Under the pieces are notes generated by a model. The model was not told the origin of the DNA, did not search any database, and saw only the letters and a list, made by a program, of their open reading frames with translations. Of a stretch of 64,000 bases of DNA, positions 34,058 to 45,384 are shown piece after piece. Both the position numbers and the translations under genes were made by a program. Within the stretch, counting starts at the first letter, position 1. Every line of letters starts with the position of its first letter. Origin of the DNA: Geosiphon pyriformis (taxonomy: Eukaryota; Glomeromycota; Glomeromycetes; Archaeosporales; Geosiphonaceae); the NCBI GenBank assembly GCA_016748015.1, contig JAAOMT010000200.1:494984-558983 (forward strand). The letters run 5' to 3'.

Positions 34058-36165
34058 CTGGTTTTTTTCCAATTAAAGTTCCTTCAAAGAGACATATTTG
34101 AATTAGTTTCAATATTGCTTTTACCCCAACTAAGAGCCCTAAAGTTTTTAATAATAGGCTTGTAAACAAGCTGGTTTTTTCTTCTTTAGCTTTAGCATCT
34201 GGTGCTATTAGCACCACATCTTCAAAGAAAATAGTCAAAAAGACCAAAAGTTCAGAAAAGTGGGAGCAGTTGCTTGTTTCTGTTATTATTACATCAAACC
34301 CCTTTGTGGTTTCCAATAAAATCTTAAGTGAGATCTCTATAGCATCATTTGGCATGTCATCCAAGATAAGCTAAGATTAACCACTGACTGTGTTGTCAAA
34401 TGTGGTGTCTTCTGGCAGATTATTACTAGTTTTAAAAATAAAACAATCATTTCCTATAGTGTTATCTGTTTTTAAGAGCTGGGTTAACCAAATAAAAACT
34501 GAATTATCTTTTTCTCTGGTTTTTGGTATTGCTGCTGATGGTGCTTAGAAAACTATTGTTAGTCATCAAAAATTTGCTGGATAGGTGATCTTTACTTTGG
34601 TGCTTAATGCTACTTTCAAGATTAAATTGGCTTATGTTAAGACTGTTTTTCAGTTTGTGCATGGTTTTTTGGATGCAAAGTCAATTGCAAAAAATGGTGT
34701 AAAGCTCTTCTGTGTGAAGTTTGCTTCCTAAAGCTCTTTGAATACTGCATTTTTGGTTGAGCTTACAAGTTTTGTTTACCTTGCCACTCTTAAAATTGCC
34801 AAGTTTTTGGTAATTTCTGAGTCTGGCTTCCTTTTTGCTGCTGTTATACTACATGATATGCCTTTGAATGTGTTTGCTACTAACATTAAAACAGCTTTTA
34901 GTGTTTTTGGTATGATTATTCATGTTGTATTAAAGCTTATTGGCATTTGGCAATATGTGGTGGTTTATTTTGAAAATTTAGATTCTGTTATATCTGCTTT
35001 GAATCATTGATCAGTTTTGGTGAACAAAAATAGCATTAGAATTTTTCTTTTGATGAATCAAAATGAGACTATTTTGTCTTGTAATAGATTTAAGACCAAA
35101 TTGGTCAATCTTCTTTCTGACTGTACTGTTTTTGAAATTAATGATTTGATTTTCCAAGTTGGTGGTCAGACATGTTTTATTTTTTGTTTCTCTGATTCTG
35201 GTTGTTATTCCCAATTTACTCTGATTATGTTCAGTTCCCAAGTAGATCTGAATGTTGCTATATTTAAGACTAGTACACTAAAAAAATGTTGTATTTGATA
35301 AGAAACTTCTGGAAATTGGTGCTGTTTTCAGTGCTAAAATTTGGATTATCTGGCTTTAGATTGTAAGATGTCTTCACTTCTTCTTTTTAGAATTTCTAAT
35401 ACTTTTATTCTTTATGTTGTTCGTGACAAGTTTTATGCCAATGCTACTACTCTTGTGCCTTCTGTGGTCTCTTGTTTTTCTGTTGATTTGGTTTTATCTG
35501 TTAATATATCTGTTAATAATTCTGTGGTTTCTTTTTGGTTGTCCTCTTTGAAGTCTGAGTTAACCAAAAATTTTTCATTACCCTTTTCATCAAAAGTCAC
35601 AAGTTTTCTGACTTGGTTAACTCTATTATTGAATCTGTTAGTTCTATGATCAAATTATTTGAACAATTTGTTAATAGAAATTTAATTTTAAGTAGTGTTC
35701 TTGGCCTTAAGATCAATGAAATTTTGGTGTATATGAGTACTTTTAACAAAACTATTGATAAGCTAAAGTAAAAAGTAGTTGCTTTAAAAACTAAGTGTGG
35801 TTATAAAAACATTGATATGTCTGGTCTTTATATAAGTTTGTTTTCTGTTGATAATAATATGTTTTCTAACTTAATATCACTTTGGAAACATAAATCTGCT
35901 GTTGTAAAGACTAATGTCTTTAAAATGGTTGAGTGGCTGATTAAATTGTTTAGTGATAGTGTTATATTGTTTGAAATTGTTTAAAGAATGTCTTTTTTGG
36001 ATAATTTTTTTTCTAAGATTTTAGTGTAGTGTATTTTTGATTAGTCCAAGTAATTAGTCACATGTAGAAAGTACATAATTAATGCCTAATTAAGATTACT
36101 TAGTTTGATATATTATACTAAGTGGCTTTTGAACTGTACTTGTTAAGCAATAAAAAAATAAAAAA

Positions 36166-36329
36166 TAAAAAATCTTGTAAATATTTAAATTAAAAGCATA
36201 ATTTTTGGTTATAAATTTGTTTTTTTGGTTTTTTAAAACTTTTAATTCAATAATTTATTAATAATAAAATATTGGTTTTTTAATTTAGTAAAAATATTTT
36301 ATTTTAAAACTATTATATATTTATTGTTA
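36166..36329. other. AT-rich spacer
   Basis: Short AT-rich stretch between element F and the target duplication of LINE G. No gene. Confidence 0.6.
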
Positions 36330-36428
36330 ACTTTTTTTAATTTTTTTTTTTTTTTTACATTTATTGAGTGAAGTCCAAACACTACCTAATGCTATACATC
36401 AAATAATTGATCTAAATTAGGCATGAAT

Positions 36429-36445
36429 CATGCACTTTCTACATG
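36429..36445 (-). other. 3'-tail hairpin of LINE G
   Basis: On the element strand CATGTAGAAAGTGCATG, a 4-5 bp stem with a 7-9 nt loop, lying 33 bases after the ORF2 stop. The same hairpin is in the other LINE and ORF1-only tails. Confidence 0.6.
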
Positions 36446-36477
36446 TGACTAGCCACTCAGGCCAATTAGAACAACAC

Positions 36478-39400
36478 TATGCACCTATATGAACGGAAAC
36501 TGCATTTAAAGCACCAGAAACAAACAAACTAAATTTATGCAAACCAAATCTAATACCCAATGCATTGTCAATACCCAACAACCTGACAACCCCAGCCAAA
36601 TACAGGAAAAATAGACCAGAAATAGAAACTGACATAGAACCATCTCAAGGAATTAACCCATGTTTCTTTATAAAGGCATGATGTTTGACACAGACCAACC
36701 AAATCTCATCTCTAAAAGCCAGGCAGAAATCATGGACAAAGTCCACAATTTTCACACCAGCAAGTTTCAGATCACCAAAAACAGAAACCGCCTCAAAAAA
36801 CCAATCATTAAAAACAAAGTCTTTGCACAGAGCAACACGAACTGAGATGTCAAAAATGCATGAAAAAAGAGTTCACAGCACATGAGAAAAAAGGCAATAA
36901 AGGCCAGAAATACCTTCTCATTTAACTGCAAAATTACCAAACAGCCGACCACGACTAGCAAAGTCAAAATCACAAGAAAAGACATGGTCCAAGACCTCTA
37001 CACATCCACAATACAAACAAACCACATTAGGGTAACTCCTATCATAAAGGCATTTGTGAATGGCCACAGGCAGTCTACAATGCAGAGCCTTCATAAAGTA
37101 TGTGCACAAATCAGCAGTCTGTTTACTAGTGAAGCCAGCAGCCATGTGTAAATTGAGATACCAAACAGAAAAAAACCTGTGCCAATCAATATTACTGAGC
37201 AAATTGCCAGTGACAACTCTGGTACCTGAACCAAAATTCCAACATGAACGGTAAATGGACCAATAAATGTCACACACAAAATGCCTAGAATTACCTAAAA
37301 CAGGACTACCACTAGCCAGAATAAACCGCTCATCCAGCTGGAGGAGGGAAGAACCAAATCAGAAAAAGCTGCACGGCCAGCCAGTTCATCAGCCCGGTCA
37401 TTACTTATAACACCAAAATGTTCCTTAACTTTATACCAGCTAACATCCAACTTTTTAGCATGAACAAGATTAGCAATATGCTGATGCTCCACCCAACAAC
37501 TATTCCAAAAATCTGGATGTGCCAAACCCAATTCCGACCTGCAGGTGTCTAACACGGCCTGACTATCCAAAAATAAGCAAACTTTGCTAACTGCAAAAAC
37601 ACACTCAAGAGTGAGTGCAATAGCTTGCAATTCCACCAAAGTAGATAACAACAAACCCGAAACCTTAACACCCAAACCCATATTAATATTATTAAAAAAA
37701 ACTGCCACACCCAATTTAACACTGAGAGTACCCAAACCAGCCAAGGATCCATTAATATAAACTGAAAGGCTATTAGCACCCAATCCCAACAACCAATTAC
37801 AAACCAAGTCAAAATCAGTGGATTCCAAGACATTAGGAGCAAAAGAAACACCCACTGAACAGTCATGAACAGAAGAAGATAACTCCGCACTGCCAAGATA
37901 ACCAACAGAAACACTAAACCAATCAGGAATAAGGCCACATGGGTCCAGCCTTTTCCAATGCTTGAAAGTCTTCCAATCAAAAACAAGACCATTGCAATGG
38001 CACAATTGTTCCACAAAGGCAATTCTATACTGCCGAAGTGAGGAGAAACATTTAGAAAATTTCACCTTTCTAAGAACCAAAAACATGGGAGTACCATGGA
38101 AGAATCAGAATGCACTAGAGCCAAGACTACTAAAAGATAAACTGCAATTGGCAAAAATATGAATCACACCTGCCAGAAAATTGTTTGAGAGATTCAAATT
38201 TAAATGAGCTGGGAAGACCAAAGGGTGCACAGGACGCCAGCTCAGAGTCTGTAAATCATGAGACCTATGGAGAAACAAACGACTCAGGATTCCAACAGTA
38301 TTGGCAAACCACACTACAGACACCGATTTACTCTCAGCCTGAATCTGTTCAAAAGGTTTTAAGCCATAAAGAGAGGGGTAATGAAGAGCATCATTGGGGA
38401 AGTCCAAAGGAAGACCTGTTTTGAATTTGAAGTCTTTATAAATCAAAGCATCTCATTTACAGCAAACACTAAGGGGAACAAAACTAAACTGTGTTCTATA
38501 ACTGACGATAGGGTGAAAAACCACTGAAACCAAATATAAAAACTGCTTATCAGAGATGGTCTTCTTTAGGATAAGATTGGTAAAAAACCGAACATCTAAA
38601 TATGCCTTGGCCAAACTGGGCTTTGACAAACTATCTGTAGACAGAAAGATGTCCAAATACCAGTGAGGTTCTTCTTTCTTGGCAATAGAAATAGGTGCAC
38701 CACTGATCGTCAGAAAGGGGCTTACAACCCTGCAGTTAATGGGAATAACTACTGTCTTATCATTGTTTATTAAAATATTATTAATTCTAAAAAATTCACT
38801 AGCAATATTGAGAATGTGTTGTGTTGCAACCTGACTGCTGCCAACCCAAATTGTATTGTCCATGAAAGCACCAGCAGCAAAGAAAGAGAAAAAACCAGCT
38901 TGAAGTTCAACACAGCCAGTTTTAGCAACAAAATGAGAATTCAACCTATATCCACAAAATTTTTCTTGCCTCTTGACCTCACACAAAAGAGAATCATAAA
39001 ATATATGCCAGAGAAGAGGTGAGAACACTTCCCCTTGATCGAGACCATCATGGACTTGATAACCATCAGTTAGGCCAAAGTTAGTCATCACTCTATTGAC
39101 TTGGTTATTGTGAATGCCACCAAAAAATTGAATGAACCTGCCACACATTTTAATCCTAATCAGACTTCTTTTTAAATGCTTCCAGCCAACAGAATTATAG
39201 GCCTTCTTCATGTCCTGCAACACCAGCCAAAGCTCACGGTTCTTCTCCAGAGCATTCTTGACCACAGAGCCAACAGCAAAGATAGGAGACTGTGTCATCG
39301 TACCCTTTAAAACAGAAAAATTGTCCCTGCAGAGAACATTGTGAGTACTGCATGCCAAAAAAATTCTGTTCGAGAGAATTTTTGAAAGGATCTTACAAGC

Positions 39401-41150
39401 AGTTTCAATCAAAGCAATGGGTTGGGTGTTCATAAGAATTCCCTCCCACTCATAAGGTTTGGGGATTATAGACATCCAGGCTTCCTTCCAAGGACCAGGA
39501 ACTAACTCACGGAGCAAACAAAAATTTAAGAGCACCAACAACATATTCAGAACTGATCCATTACAATGCTTCCAAAGCTTGTTTGAAATATCAGACAAAC
39601 CAGCAGCCTTATCATTAGGCAAATCCGATACAACACTAAGCAACTCAACAGAACTAATGGGGTCCATTATTTCCAAAAATGCATCATCAAATACATACTC
39701 CAAGGATCAGTACTGGTGACATCAATCAGCAGAGACATCAGTGACCAACACATGTTTTCTGGTCCAGCCTTCCATGATAACATTTACCTTAGATTTAACT
39801 AAACTAGGTTCCAAAACCAGTTTATTATCGGCAACCAAGTGATCCAATACCACCTTGTGAAAGGAGCGCTCCAGAACACTCCTAATTGTATAACCTTTAT
39901 CCACCTCAAAACTTTCCATCCTCCTACTAACAGCTGACCTAATATGAGATTCTTTGACTCAGACAATTTAGAGGAACAATACAACTTCTTGACTCTGAAC
40001 AAGACAGATCTTATAACCTCAAAATGCGACCCTAAAAGAAAAAGAGACTCAAGCACAGAAGCATTTGTAGCATCCAACAAGTTTTATGTACTCAGTAATG
40101 CAACAAATTCTTCTAAGGAAACCAAATGTGATGCTTTAACTAGCTTGGACACCAAAAGTTCTAACTTGTAAAACTTAGAAGATTCCTTAGTAAACACATT
40201 ATCATAACTCTTGAACCATTTTTTTTTGAAAACATTATTCACTAACAAGCACACAATTTTGTGGATGACATTTCACATAGCATCCAGATCCAGAAACAAT
40301 AGAACAGCATCAAACTCGCACTTCAACATTGCTGCGGTGACAGCAAAAGATTCCTTGAATGCAGTCTATTTGGCAGCCATAGCATCCTTAAAATTGAACT
40401 TCCAATGATTTTTATTTGCCTGTTTACAAAGGGACATCAAATTAACATCCAAAAGACCACCCAGGCTCACGGAAACAATAACAGCTCTATGATCAGTATC
40501 AAAATATTCATTAACCCCAGTCATACTATGATCTAAGATTGCATTGACCAAGCTTGATGACACAAACACATAATCAATAGTCTTGGCCACCTCTCGAGAA
40601 TTGGTCCAAGTTGCATTCTTTCCAAACAAGCTCCCTTCCAAGGCATTGACCAAACCCAAATCAAAACATTTCCTGAAACTAACACATCTGTGAGAGCCAT
40701 CTTCATTGAAATTGCTGCCCAATATCATAAAAGAAGACTTATTAACAGCTTTAGCAATCAAAAAATTTATCTCATCTGCTTGTGAAAAGCACGTAGATAC
40801 TGAAGCACCAGCATACAAACCCAGAATTGATACTGAAAGCCTATTTTTAAAAAGCAGCTTAACAGACAAAAGATGACCAGGAACCTCAAAAACTTTACAT
40901 ACATGTTTCGTCAGAGCGTTGTTCATAATGATCGCCATACCAGAACCAAGGTAACCAGAATCCAAACCAGAAATGAAGACCCGAACACAATCAAATTTAT
41001 TAGCAATCCAAGGCCGAACTTTATCTTTTAACTTTGTCTTAGTAACAATTGAAACCAAATTGTTCATATCTCTGTGCCAATGTATAATGTTTTCTTGCTT
41101 TGCTGAATTGTTCATTCCCCTGACATTACATGTGGCAATTTTCTATACTA
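36478..41150 (-). pseudogene. LINE G ORF2: endonuclease, reverse transcriptase, RNase H, zinc finger
   Basis: Domains read 41150 to 36478. APE-type endonuclease (to ~40366): ATCNVRGMNN, TKTKL (ETKL with Glu lost), GSNFNED (GxDFNED with Asp to Asn), IDYVFVS, DTDHRAV. RT (~39700-38600): LQDMKKAYNSVGW, GLDQGEVFSPLLW, FMDNTIWV (the second Asp of the FxDD box is Asn). RNase H (~37850-37330): YINGSL, VELQAIAL, LDSQA, RADELA. A CX2C-HX4C finger, CLYCG then DHVFSC (near 37000). It ends with LSVHIG-like residues and a stop at 36478. Seven or so interruptions. Function: target-primed reverse transcription when intact. Confidence 0.9.
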
Positions 41151-41156
41151 AATTAT

Positions 41157-42979
41157 TCATTGAGAAACAGAAAAGACTGCAGAACCCAAGCCAGTACACA
41201 TCTGATCTAACTTCTCCAATACCAAACAAACTAAAGCTTCAAGAGCCATCAACTTTGACTCCAAACAGTCCACTTTCGAAGTCAAAATTTTTAAACTACT
41301 CGAACCCAAACTTGAGACACCAGAAGAAACTGAGGAAGGAGGTAGAACCACAGACTTAAGTTCATCCAAAACCATATTCGAACCAAATTTTACATCAACT
41401 GAACCAGAGACAACCAAGGGCTGAGAGGAGAAGGAGAGCCAAGAGCACCAGGTTTAAATTGTCAAGTTTGTCAATAATACCAGACACTTTATCCATGAGA
41501 AGTTCCAAAAAGCACTCCAAAGAAGCGAGACGAGTTTTTAAAAATGAACTAACAAGCTCTGCAGGAGACGAGTGACCAGCCACACCTGAGGCACCAGAAG
41601 AAAAGCCAAGACCAGGACCAGAACCAAAGTAAGGACCATTAGACAACCTGGGCCCATGATTTGCTGCCGAATGCAGCCAGTTTAGAAATAGGCACACTCT
41701 TTTTCGCATACAGCTTGGCCAACTGGAGGCAATTCTCATCAGAGACAACTCTTTTAAATGACTTGGAAAGAGCAGGAGGAGTTGAGGTTACAGTATCACA
41801 CTCCAGCACAGAATGATCAAATTTCCCACACTGTTTACACCAAACCATGTCCAATCTAGCCCAAAACAGTCTCACCTCACCAAAAATAGGCTCCATACAA
41901 AATGCAGACTCTAATACCTCATCATTCTCAAAACAAATCACAGCACAACAAACCCTATTACCAGTGTCTAAGAATTGATTTATGACACAAGTTTTCTCAC
42001 CAGCCCCTACCAAAAGATTGCCAAGATCATGAGCTGTTGTTCCCACTGGCAAAGTAAACAAAAGTGCTCTATACCAATCTCTAAATGCCCATGTCTCATG
42101 ATCCTCTACAGCTTTGGCCATGGGCACTGAATCTTTCCCAATTAAGAATGACCACTTAGCTGCCAACTGATCTGCCAGACTCGATTCGGCAAACTCCACT
42201 ACAGCCTTCTGCCACAGCCCAATGAGTTGCAATTGGATTGACACTACTTGACCAAATTCAGATACTGCAGTGATGATCATTTTTTTTGGCATATCCATGA
42301 GAATTTCCTTGATAACTATGGCCCAATCTGAGCAAACTCTTTGTCTCTTAAGATCGCTGTTTACTACGATGTTATTTTCTTTGGCTAATGATGCGGCCTT
42401 TTTCATGCTTTCAGATGAAGTAAACATTGATTGGATGATCCCCTCAAATTTTGAGGGGGTGTTGGCCCTCCTAAAACTATTGATTGTTGAAAACAACTTT
42501 TTGATAACCTGAGTCTTGGCTGTAGCCAATTTCCTCTCCACAGCAGATAGATTGATATCCAAAGCAAATGACTTCTTCACCGCGACTTCCACCTGAGACT
42601 TGACAATTTTGGGATCCACCCACATCTTTTCTAGAGAGAAAGACAAATGGGAAAGAAGGGAAACTTCCTTCTCATTATCTATGTCATAACTAATAGAACC
42701 AATAGAGGAACCGATAGCCACACTAGTATTAAAATGCTTCGCATTGGGTGTATTCATTTGGGAGTCAGATGTGCTGTTACTATCAGAGACTTCTCCATCT
42801 GTATCTATGCTAGCAAACTATCTGTCCATACAAACAGACCCACTATCTTTGAGATTCTTATCCACACTTGAGGGTTTGATATTACTGAGAGACTTTTTGA
42901 CATTTTAAATCAAACCCCCACCAACCGAACCAGTGAACGAGACTCTGGCAGACCTTCTCTTAACACTAGGACCACTCAT
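41157..42979 (-). pseudogene. LINE G ORF1: RRM-like and CCHC RNA-binding protein
   Basis: Starts ATG at 42979 (MSGPSVKRRSARVSF). In-frame TAA at 42905-42907 and TAG at 42818-42820; LINE H still has CAG at the second (TGQFVSMD), so it is a C-to-T stop. The long open part 42757-41639 has a helical ALDINLSAVERKLATAKTQV stretch, an RRM-like fold (KMIITAVSEFGQVVSIQLQL then QKAVVEFAES) and the knuckle CKQCGKFDHSVLEC (CX2CX4HX4C). One-base shifts near 41640 and 41420 move the C-terminal part to other frames, ending at 41157. Likely binds element RNA. Confidence 0.85.
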
Positions 42980-43143
42980 AGTGGCAGCCGGTCTGACAAC
43001 AAAAGAATTTGTTTCTTGTAAAATAGTGGAAGACAGTATGCAAAAACAGAAAAAACTTCTTTCAAAATTTGATTTTTTTTTAGGAATTTGAGACAAAGAA
43101 GAGAAAGAAGTTTTTTTTACGGATTTTTTTACTTTTTTTAATT

Positions 43144-43364
43144 ATATATTTAATAATATTTAATAATATAATAACTGTAAAAATAATATCTCTAAAATTT
43201 TAAATATTTAAATTATTTTAATTAAATTATTATTTAATTTTTTAATATATTTATTAAATTAATTAAAAATTTTATTATAATAATAATAAAGTTTTATTAT
43301 AATTAAAATTTAATTGGTTTTTTAAAAAAACAAATTAAAAATATTTTTAATTTAATAACTAATA
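43144..43364. other. AT-rich spacer
   Basis: A/T-dominated sequence between LINE G and the relic LINE J. No gene. Confidence 0.6.
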
Positions 43365-43795
43365 TTTTTTATTTTTTTTAATAAATAAAGCCTAATTATT
43401 ACTTAATATTATATACCAAATTAAATAGTTTAAATTAATATAATTTATATATTTTCTATATATAACTAGTTATTCAAATCAATTAAAACAATATTATATT
43501 TTTATTTTAACTAAAACATAACAATTTACACCAGAAAAAAATATATAAAGTTTATATAAATTATAAAAAATAACAACTATAGTATATATAATAAAAAAAA
43601 TACATATTTTTAATAAAAATAATTATTAAATAATAAATATATTCAATCAGTTCTTTTAAGCATTAAAATTTATTATATACATAAAAACATAATCAAAAAT
43701 TTTAATTTTATTATAATATAAATATAAAATACTAAAAAATTTTTTATTACATAAATATTTTTAAATTGCAATAAACAAAAATAATATAAAACTTT
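43365..43795 (-). mobile_element. LINE J, extremely decayed 3' relic
   Basis: The minus strand still aligns with the ORF2 C-terminus (YIFFSGVNCYVLVKIK against CLFFSGIGNLVSVHIG) and with the LINE 3' tail (plus-strand landmarks CCTAATTATTACTTAATATT and AACTAGTTATTCAAATCAATT). Almost pure A/T, so older than the other copies. LINE I is inserted at its upstream end. Confidence 0.6.
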
Positions 43796-43806
43796 TATAA
43801 AATAAA

Positions 43807-44478
43807 GTATGGAAAAATGGAGTTGTCAGATCATGTTTTTACTTGTGTTCAAGATGCTGGCATTCAAGAAAAAGTTTTGACTAAAGCCTTCACACAATGG
43901 ACTGTTTTGGCAGATGATTATGTTTTGTCTTTTTCTACTGTTTTGTGGGTGCTTTTTCATTGTTTGTTAAATTCTGGAACTTATGCTGTTATATACAAGA
44001 GATTTGTGCTAAGAGATTGGTTTACAGAGACTGTCAAGATTTTCGAAAATAAAAAGGAAGCCATTTTTGCTGTTGTAGATTTTGTAAAGTATCTAGTAAA
44101 GCTGTATTATTCTAGAGCATGGCTTATAAAGTCTAAGTTTCGGGTTAACATGGAAAGAGCCAGTTTGGTTGAGAATGGCAGTATGGTGTTAAGTTTGTCT
44201 TGTAGTAAGGTGTTGATGCTATTGGATAGTATGATCAGGATGCTTAATGTTATTGAGTCTTTTGCTATTAGTTTTGGTTATTGGAGGTCTTGTCTTTTTT
44301 ATTCTGATCTAAGTGGTAATATATATGTTAATATAAGTATGTAGTATTGTCTTGTCTGGCCTGAGTGGCTAGCTATATGTAGTAAGTACATGAATCATGT
44401 TTAGTTTAAGCCACTTAATTTGGTTCTATGTACTAAATAGTGGTTGGATTTTACTCATTAAATGTTCTAATAAAAAAA
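43807..44478 (+). mobile_element. LINE I, 5'-truncated insertion
   Basis: Bounded by an 11-bp duplication TATAAAATAAA (43796-43806 and 44479-44489). It holds only the end of ORF2, the 3' tail and a short A-run. Classic 5'-truncated LINE insertion. Little decayed compared with the surrounding relic J. Confidence 0.9.
43817..44344 (+). CDS. C-terminal 175 residues of LINE ORF2 (truncated, open)
   Basis: Open frame from the truncation point to the natural ORF2 stop. It starts within the zinc-finger region (SDHVFTC, matching DHVFSC of LINE G) and ends NIYVNISM. The GFVLRDW-like FVLRDWFTE and the ISFGYWRSCLFYSDLSG stretch match the other copies. No RT or endonuclease. It is a fragment and probably not expressed, but useful as the best-preserved ORF2 C-terminus in the window. 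Confidence 0.8.
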   Translation: MELSDHVFTCVQDAGIQEKVLTKAFTQWTVLADDYVLSFSTVLWVLFHCLLNSGTYAVIYKRFVLRDWFTETVKIFENKKEAIFAVVDFVKYLVKLYYSRAWLIKSKFRVNMERASLVENGSMVLSLSCSKVLMLLDSMIRMLNVIESFAISFGYWRSCLFYSDLSGNIYVNISM

Positions 44479-44489
44479 TATAAAATAAA

Positions 44490-45248
44490 AATACAAATTA
44501 GTTATTTATTTATTTGTAAATTTAGAAATTATATACAAATTAAAATATTAAACAATAAAATTTATACTTAATTAAGTTTTTAATTATATTTTTATTAATA
44601 ATATTAATATTAAGTTCAATTTTTTAATAATAAGCAGTTTTAAAAATATTACAAATAAAATACCAAGTATTCTTAAAAATAGCTATTTTATTAACTTTAA
44701 TAAATTTTATATAAATATTAATTAAAAGTACTTAAACAGAACTTAAAATAATATTGATAAGCTTATTAATTTCTTATTATCTAAAATACTTAAATAGTTT
44801 TTGATTTTAAATTATATAATATTAAAATTTTTATTTTTAATATTATTTAATTTATGATATTTTTTAAATTAATAACAATAACAGAAATTTGACAATATTA
44901 ATTTTAGTTCAAATAATAAATATTTAAAACAACTTAATTATTTGTGTTTATTACAATAATATTAGAATTTAAAACACATTTCAATATTAATACAATTATT
45001 TATAATTTAATTATTGTTAAAAAAACCAAATTATTTATTTTAATACTAACTTTCAAATTTATATTTATAAAAATACAGTTATAATACAATTTATTTCTAA
45101 TATATTCAAAATTTTTAATAAATTATCTGTATAAATATTAATTATATTTAAGTTTGATTCTAATAAACAATTTTTTACTTTAGCAAATAATTAATATATA
45201 TAAAATTTTTGGTAGTTTTATAAAAATATATAAAAATAGTTTAATATT
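44490..45248. other. AT-rich spacer without genes
   Basis: About 760 bases of A/T-dominated sequence. It may include more of relic J but I cannot align it with confidence. Confidence 0.5.
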
Positions 45249-45384
45249 GATTAATTTTTTTTTTAATTTAATAAGTACAGTTCAGTTACTATTTAGTATA
45301 CAAAATTAAATTAAGTAATTCTAATTAAATGTAATTTATGTGCTTACTATATATGACCAGTCACTTAAGTCAATCAAAACAATA

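Larger units (their letters stand above)
28919..36029 (+). pseudogene. ORF1 remnant of element F
   Basis: Compared with element C the start ATG is ATA. Coding pieces: KSKKAVPNIF after the first solo LTR; then after 34058 KVPSKRHI, the RRM-like stretch (34738-35010, with IWQYVVVYFEN) and a broken zinc knuckle (CFQC*N*DYLALDC near 35325-35365). The C-terminus after about 35390 diverges strongly from C but ends at a comparable stop (36027-36029). Stops and G-to-A or C-to-T substitutions throughout. Confidence 0.75.
28888..36165 (+). mobile_element. Element F: second ORF1-only retroelement, split by three LTR insertions
   Basis: The pieces 28888-28926, 29837-29979, 30995-31048 and 34058-36165 join to a copy of element C, including the same 5' end (TTTGTTTCCTTAATTTT), the ORF1 and the 3' tail with hairpin CATGTAGAAAGTACATA (36061-36077). 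Like C, it goes straight from ORF1 to the tail with no RT. Much more AT-shifted than C. Confidence 0.8.
36343..43130 (-). mobile_element. LINE G, full-length and best preserved, Tad/I-like non-LTR retrotransposon
   Basis: 6788 bp bounded by an exact 13-bp target duplication ACTTTTTTTAATT (36330-36342 and 43131-43143). Minus-strand order: 5' UTR, ORF1 (42979-41157), ORF2 (about 41150-36478), 3' tail with hairpin (36429-36445), poly(A). APE-type endonuclease, RT and RNase H in one ORF with a CCHC ORF1 fit the Tad1 or I group of LINEs (inference from domain order). Disabled by stops, frameshifts and active-site changes. Confidence 0.9.

Noticed and set aside
37549-38022. 157-codon minus-strand ORF overlapping the RNase H region of LINE G
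   Set aside because: Alternative-frame shadow rich in Trp, Leu and Val; the RNase H motifs lie in the other frame.
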